Origin: Allobrachymonas sp.
GTDB taxonomy: Bacteria; Pseudomonadota; Gammaproteobacteria; Burkholderiales; Burkholderiaceae_C
Assembly: GCA_017996515.1 (NCBI GenBank)
Contig: JAGOGU010000011.1
Coordinates: 1-16,544, forward strand
Direction: 5' to 3'
Length of the DNA: 16,544 nucleotides
Part shown: in pieces, positions 15,011 through 16,544 of the stretch
How positions within the stretch are numbered: position 1 is the first letter of the stretch
Layout of the letters: each line of letters opens with the position of its first letter
Made by a program: the position numbers and the translations under genes
The notes under the pieces: model-generated
The model's database searches: none
The model's input: only the letters and a program-made list of their open reading frames with translations
Told to the model about the DNA's origin: nothing

Positions 15011-15634
15011 ATGTCAACCGATCTTGCCATCGCCGCCACTGCCGCTCGCCTGGTTGTAGAGGAGGGCTTGGAATACGCGGCCGCCAAGCGCCGAGCGCTC
15101 AAGGAGCTGGGGCTGCCTGCGCGCACCCCCTTGCCTGACAACGACCTGCTCGAAGAGGCCGTGCGCGAACACATCGCCCTGTTCTGCCAGAACACACAAC
15201 CGCGCGAGCTGGCCGCCCTACGCAAGCTGGCTTTGCTGTGGATGCAACGATTGCAAGCGTTTGAACCCCTGATCGGGGGCGCCGTGTGGCGCGGCACCGC
15301 CACACGCCTGAACGATATTTACCTGCAACTGTTTACCGACGACCCCAAGGCCGTGGAAATCACCTTGCTGGATCAGCGCATCGATTACGACGTCAGCCGT
15401 GTATCGGGGCTGCATGGCCACGCGGTCGATGCGTTGAGCATCCATGCCTGGTGCGAAGGGCTGCAAGAAGAAGTGGGTGTGCACTTGCTGGTCAACCCTG
15501 TTCAGGCCCAGCGCGGCAGCCTGCTCAACGATGCGCGTGGCCGCCCACTGCGCGGCACGGCCGCCCGCCTGCAAGCCCTGCAAGCCGAGGCCGAGGCCGA
15601 GAGCAACAATACCCCGCAACATCCACCCGCATGA
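15011..15634 (+). CDS. Conserved betaproteobacterial protein resembling a nucleotidyltransferase (often labelled UDP-N-acetylmuramate--alanine ligase)
   Basis: 207 aa, soluble, no signal peptide. From memory of related Burkholderiales proteins, the stretches EEGLEYAAAKRRALKELGL, LPDNDLLEEAVREHIALF and FEPLIGGAVWRGTATRLNDI are highly conserved. None of the MurC ATP-grasp-like GxGKT or Mur ligase motifs is present and the size is less than half of MurC, so the common Mur ligase label is not supported. The segment GGAVWRGTATRLNDIYLQLF looks like the G-S/N-x(n)-S-D-[IL]-D core of nucleotidyltransferases, but the aspartates are largely replaced (NDI-Y). It may therefore be an inactive relative or a divergent enzyme. 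Downstream of the acyltransferases by 51 bases. Function unknown. Confidence 0.82.
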   Translation: MSTDLAIAATAARLVVEEGLEYAAAKRRALKELGLPARTPLPDNDLLEEAVREHIALFCQNTQPRELAALRKLALLWMQRLQAFEPLIGGAVWRGTATRLNDIYLQLFTDDPKAVEITLLDQRIDYDVSRVSGLHGHAVDALSIHAWCEGLQEEVGVHLLVNPVQAQRGSLLNDARGRPLRGTAARLQALQAEAEAESNNTPQHPPA

Positions 15635-15726
15635 CGTTTGTCGGCACTCTTTTCATGCACGCGCGTACCAAAAAGTGGGGAAAGCCCTAGAATAGGGGCC
15701 TTATCTGCTCGATCGAGGAGGCTGTG

Positions 15727-16047
15727 ATGCTCTACCGGTTCAACTCTGCGGCAGCAGGCGAAATCGTCATGCTCGCACCCCATGCAGAAGAAATTTTTTC
15801 TGCCATGGATCGCCCACTGGAAGCTCGCGGCGTACTCCCTGCATCCCAATTACCGGCAGCCATTGCTGCACTGCAAGCAGCGGTTGATCGCTCCAAAAAA
15901 CAGGCCGCAGCAGCAGGCAGCACAGCAGACGAACATGATCGCGGCGCGGCTGATGCGCCCGTGCCCTTTCATACCCGAGCCATTCCGTTTTTGACCATGC
16001 TGAACAAAAGCCAAGCCGCGCAGGCAGATGTTACTTGGGGCATTTGA
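15727..16047 (+). CDS. DUF1840 family protein
   Basis: 106 aa. ATG 15727 is chosen because AGGAGG lies five bases upstream, the best ribosome site on the right half of the window; GTG 15724 is the alternative but is too close to it. The N-terminus MLYRFNSAAAGEIVML and the segment LPAAIAALQAAVDRSKK are typical of DUF1840, a small family found mainly in Betaproteobacteria with no assigned function. The C-terminal segment FHTRAIPFLTMLNKSQAAQADVTWGI is also typical. Soluble, no cysteine. The sequence CCCTAGAATAGGG upstream (15685-15697) includes a possible TAGAAT -10. Confidence 0.85.
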   Translation: MLYRFNSAAAGEIVMLAPHAEEIFSAMDRPLEARGVLPASQLPAAIAALQAAVDRSKKQAAAAGSTADEHDRGAADAPVPFHTRAIPFLTMLNKSQAAQADVTWGI

Positions 16048-16203
16048 ATTTTTGCCAACAGCTGCGCCATCTGCCTTTATTTTTCTGTTTTCTTCGATAA
16101 AAATACAGTTTGTATCTTATCTTCACATCAACAGCAAATGACTTGTCTTTTGCGTCTCGGTCGCAATGGCGGCCAATTCTGTAACGATTTTTCTGAAAAA
16201 TTT

Positions 16204-16224
16204 GCGCTTTTTCAGCGCTTTTTT
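16204..16224 (+). terminator. Weak intrinsic terminator downstream of the DUF1840 gene
   Basis: GCGCT-TTTTC-AGCGC gives a 5-bp GC-rich stem with a 5-base loop, followed by six T residues. The stem is short, so termination may be partial. Confidence 0.45.
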
Positions 16225-16272
16225 GCGTGAGATGCCTGTTTTTGCCTCCTCGAAAGATCGATTTGTGACAAA

Positions 16273-16293
16273 ATATGCATATGCACTGCATAT
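16273..16293. promoter_or_regulatory. Inverted repeat upstream of accB (candidate operator)
   Basis: ATATGCA and TGCATAT face each other across seven bases; the left arm also lies in the 10-base palindrome ATATGCATAT. TTGTGA lies just before it (16263-16268), so the repeat may overlap an accB promoter. No regulator is known to me for this motif. Confidence 0.4.
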
Positions 16294-16395
16294 CTTTTCA
16301 ACCCCGCTGTCAAACGGCAGAATTTGAGCATTCGGTCACACTCAAGACTCATTGCCTCAACCCTGCTTGATGATGGCCATACAGGTGATATCGCC

Positions 16396-16544
16396 ATGGA
16401 TCTGCGAAAACTCAAAACCCTGATTGACCTGGTGTCGGAATCCAACGTCTCCGAATTGGAAATCACCGAAGCCGAAGGCAAAGTCCGCATCGTCAAAAGC
16501 GTGGCTGCCGAGGCGGCACCCCTTGTCTATGCCCCCCAGCCTGG
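16396..16544 (+). CDS. accB: Biotin carboxyl carrier protein of acetyl-CoA carboxylase (N-terminal part, cut by window edge)
   Basis: 49 complete codons are visible. MDLRKLKTLIDLVSESNVSE followed by LEITEAEGKVRIVK is the well conserved AccB N-terminus. The biotin-carrying EAMKM domain lies beyond the edge. AccB carries the carboxyl group between biotin carboxylase AccC and the carboxyltransferase AccAD in the first step of fatty acid synthesis. AGGTGA lies seven bases before ATG 16396. accC is expected next. The start of a Pro/Ala linker (AAEAAPLVYAPQP) is visible. Confidence 0.92.
   Translation, partial: MDLRKLKTLIDLVSESNVSELEITEAEGKVRIVKSVAAEAAPLVYAPQP

Larger units (their letters stand above)
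16048..16395. other. 348-bp AT-rich intergenic region before accB
   Basis: Markedly more AT-rich than the flanking genes, especially 16070-16300. It holds the weak terminator and the inverted repeat. The aroQ gene, often found directly before accB in proteobacteria, is not here. No supported gene is seen. Confidence 0.6.

Noticed and set aside
15011..15634. Mur ligase (UDP-N-acetylmuramate--alanine ligase)
   Set aside because: No ATP-binding or Mur motifs and far too short.

Overview
The window looks like a chromosomal segment of a betaproteobacterium in the order Burkholderiales, probably Comamonadaceae-like. The reasons are the block metK (divergent) / two tandem LpxL-type acyltransferases / a conserved betaproteobacterial protein often labelled a Mur ligase, a DUF1840 gene, the style of the rhomboid-TPR protein, and a moderately high GC content. 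This taxonomic call is inference from gene content; no rRNA or tRNA gene is present.

Left part (1-4299, all minus strand): a four-gene operon that I read as a curli/holdfast-anchor-like surface fibre system. In transcription order it has (i) a 119-aa secreted protein with N/S/G/V-rich repeats, (ii) a 739-aa secreted protein made almost wholly of about 19 copies of a related repeat, (iii) a 145-aa secreted protein of unknown fold, and (iv) a CsgG/HfaB-like outer-membrane lipoprotein that runs off the left edge. The likely logic is that the lipoprotein forms the export pore, the two repeat proteins are the exported fibre or adhesin, and the 145-aa protein is an accessory factor, as in CsgA/B/E/F/G or HfaA/B/D systems. 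The upstream region has four helically phased direct repeats (a likely operator), and a strong stem-loop lies between the first two genes. This is the most novel part of the window.

Middle part (4616-10349): alr (alanine racemase), a cytosolic 5'-nucleotidase of the NT5C1 type, an ArsR-family regulator with the cysteine pair of persulfide sensors (BigR/SqrR/YgaV), then a yybP-ykoY manganese riboswitch that controls an alx-like TerC-family manganese exporter, and a convergent rhomboid protease with a C-terminal TPR region.

Right part (10350-16544): dnaN standing alone, without dnaA or gyrB beside it, closed by a strong bidirectional terminator shared with the convergent metK. Divergent from metK is a rightward cluster of two lipid A late acyltransferases (start and stop overlapping), a conserved protein resembling a degenerate nucleotidyltransferase, and a DUF1840 gene. 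After an AT-rich 348-bp gap the 5' end of accB (biotin carboxyl carrier protein) begins and is cut by the right edge.
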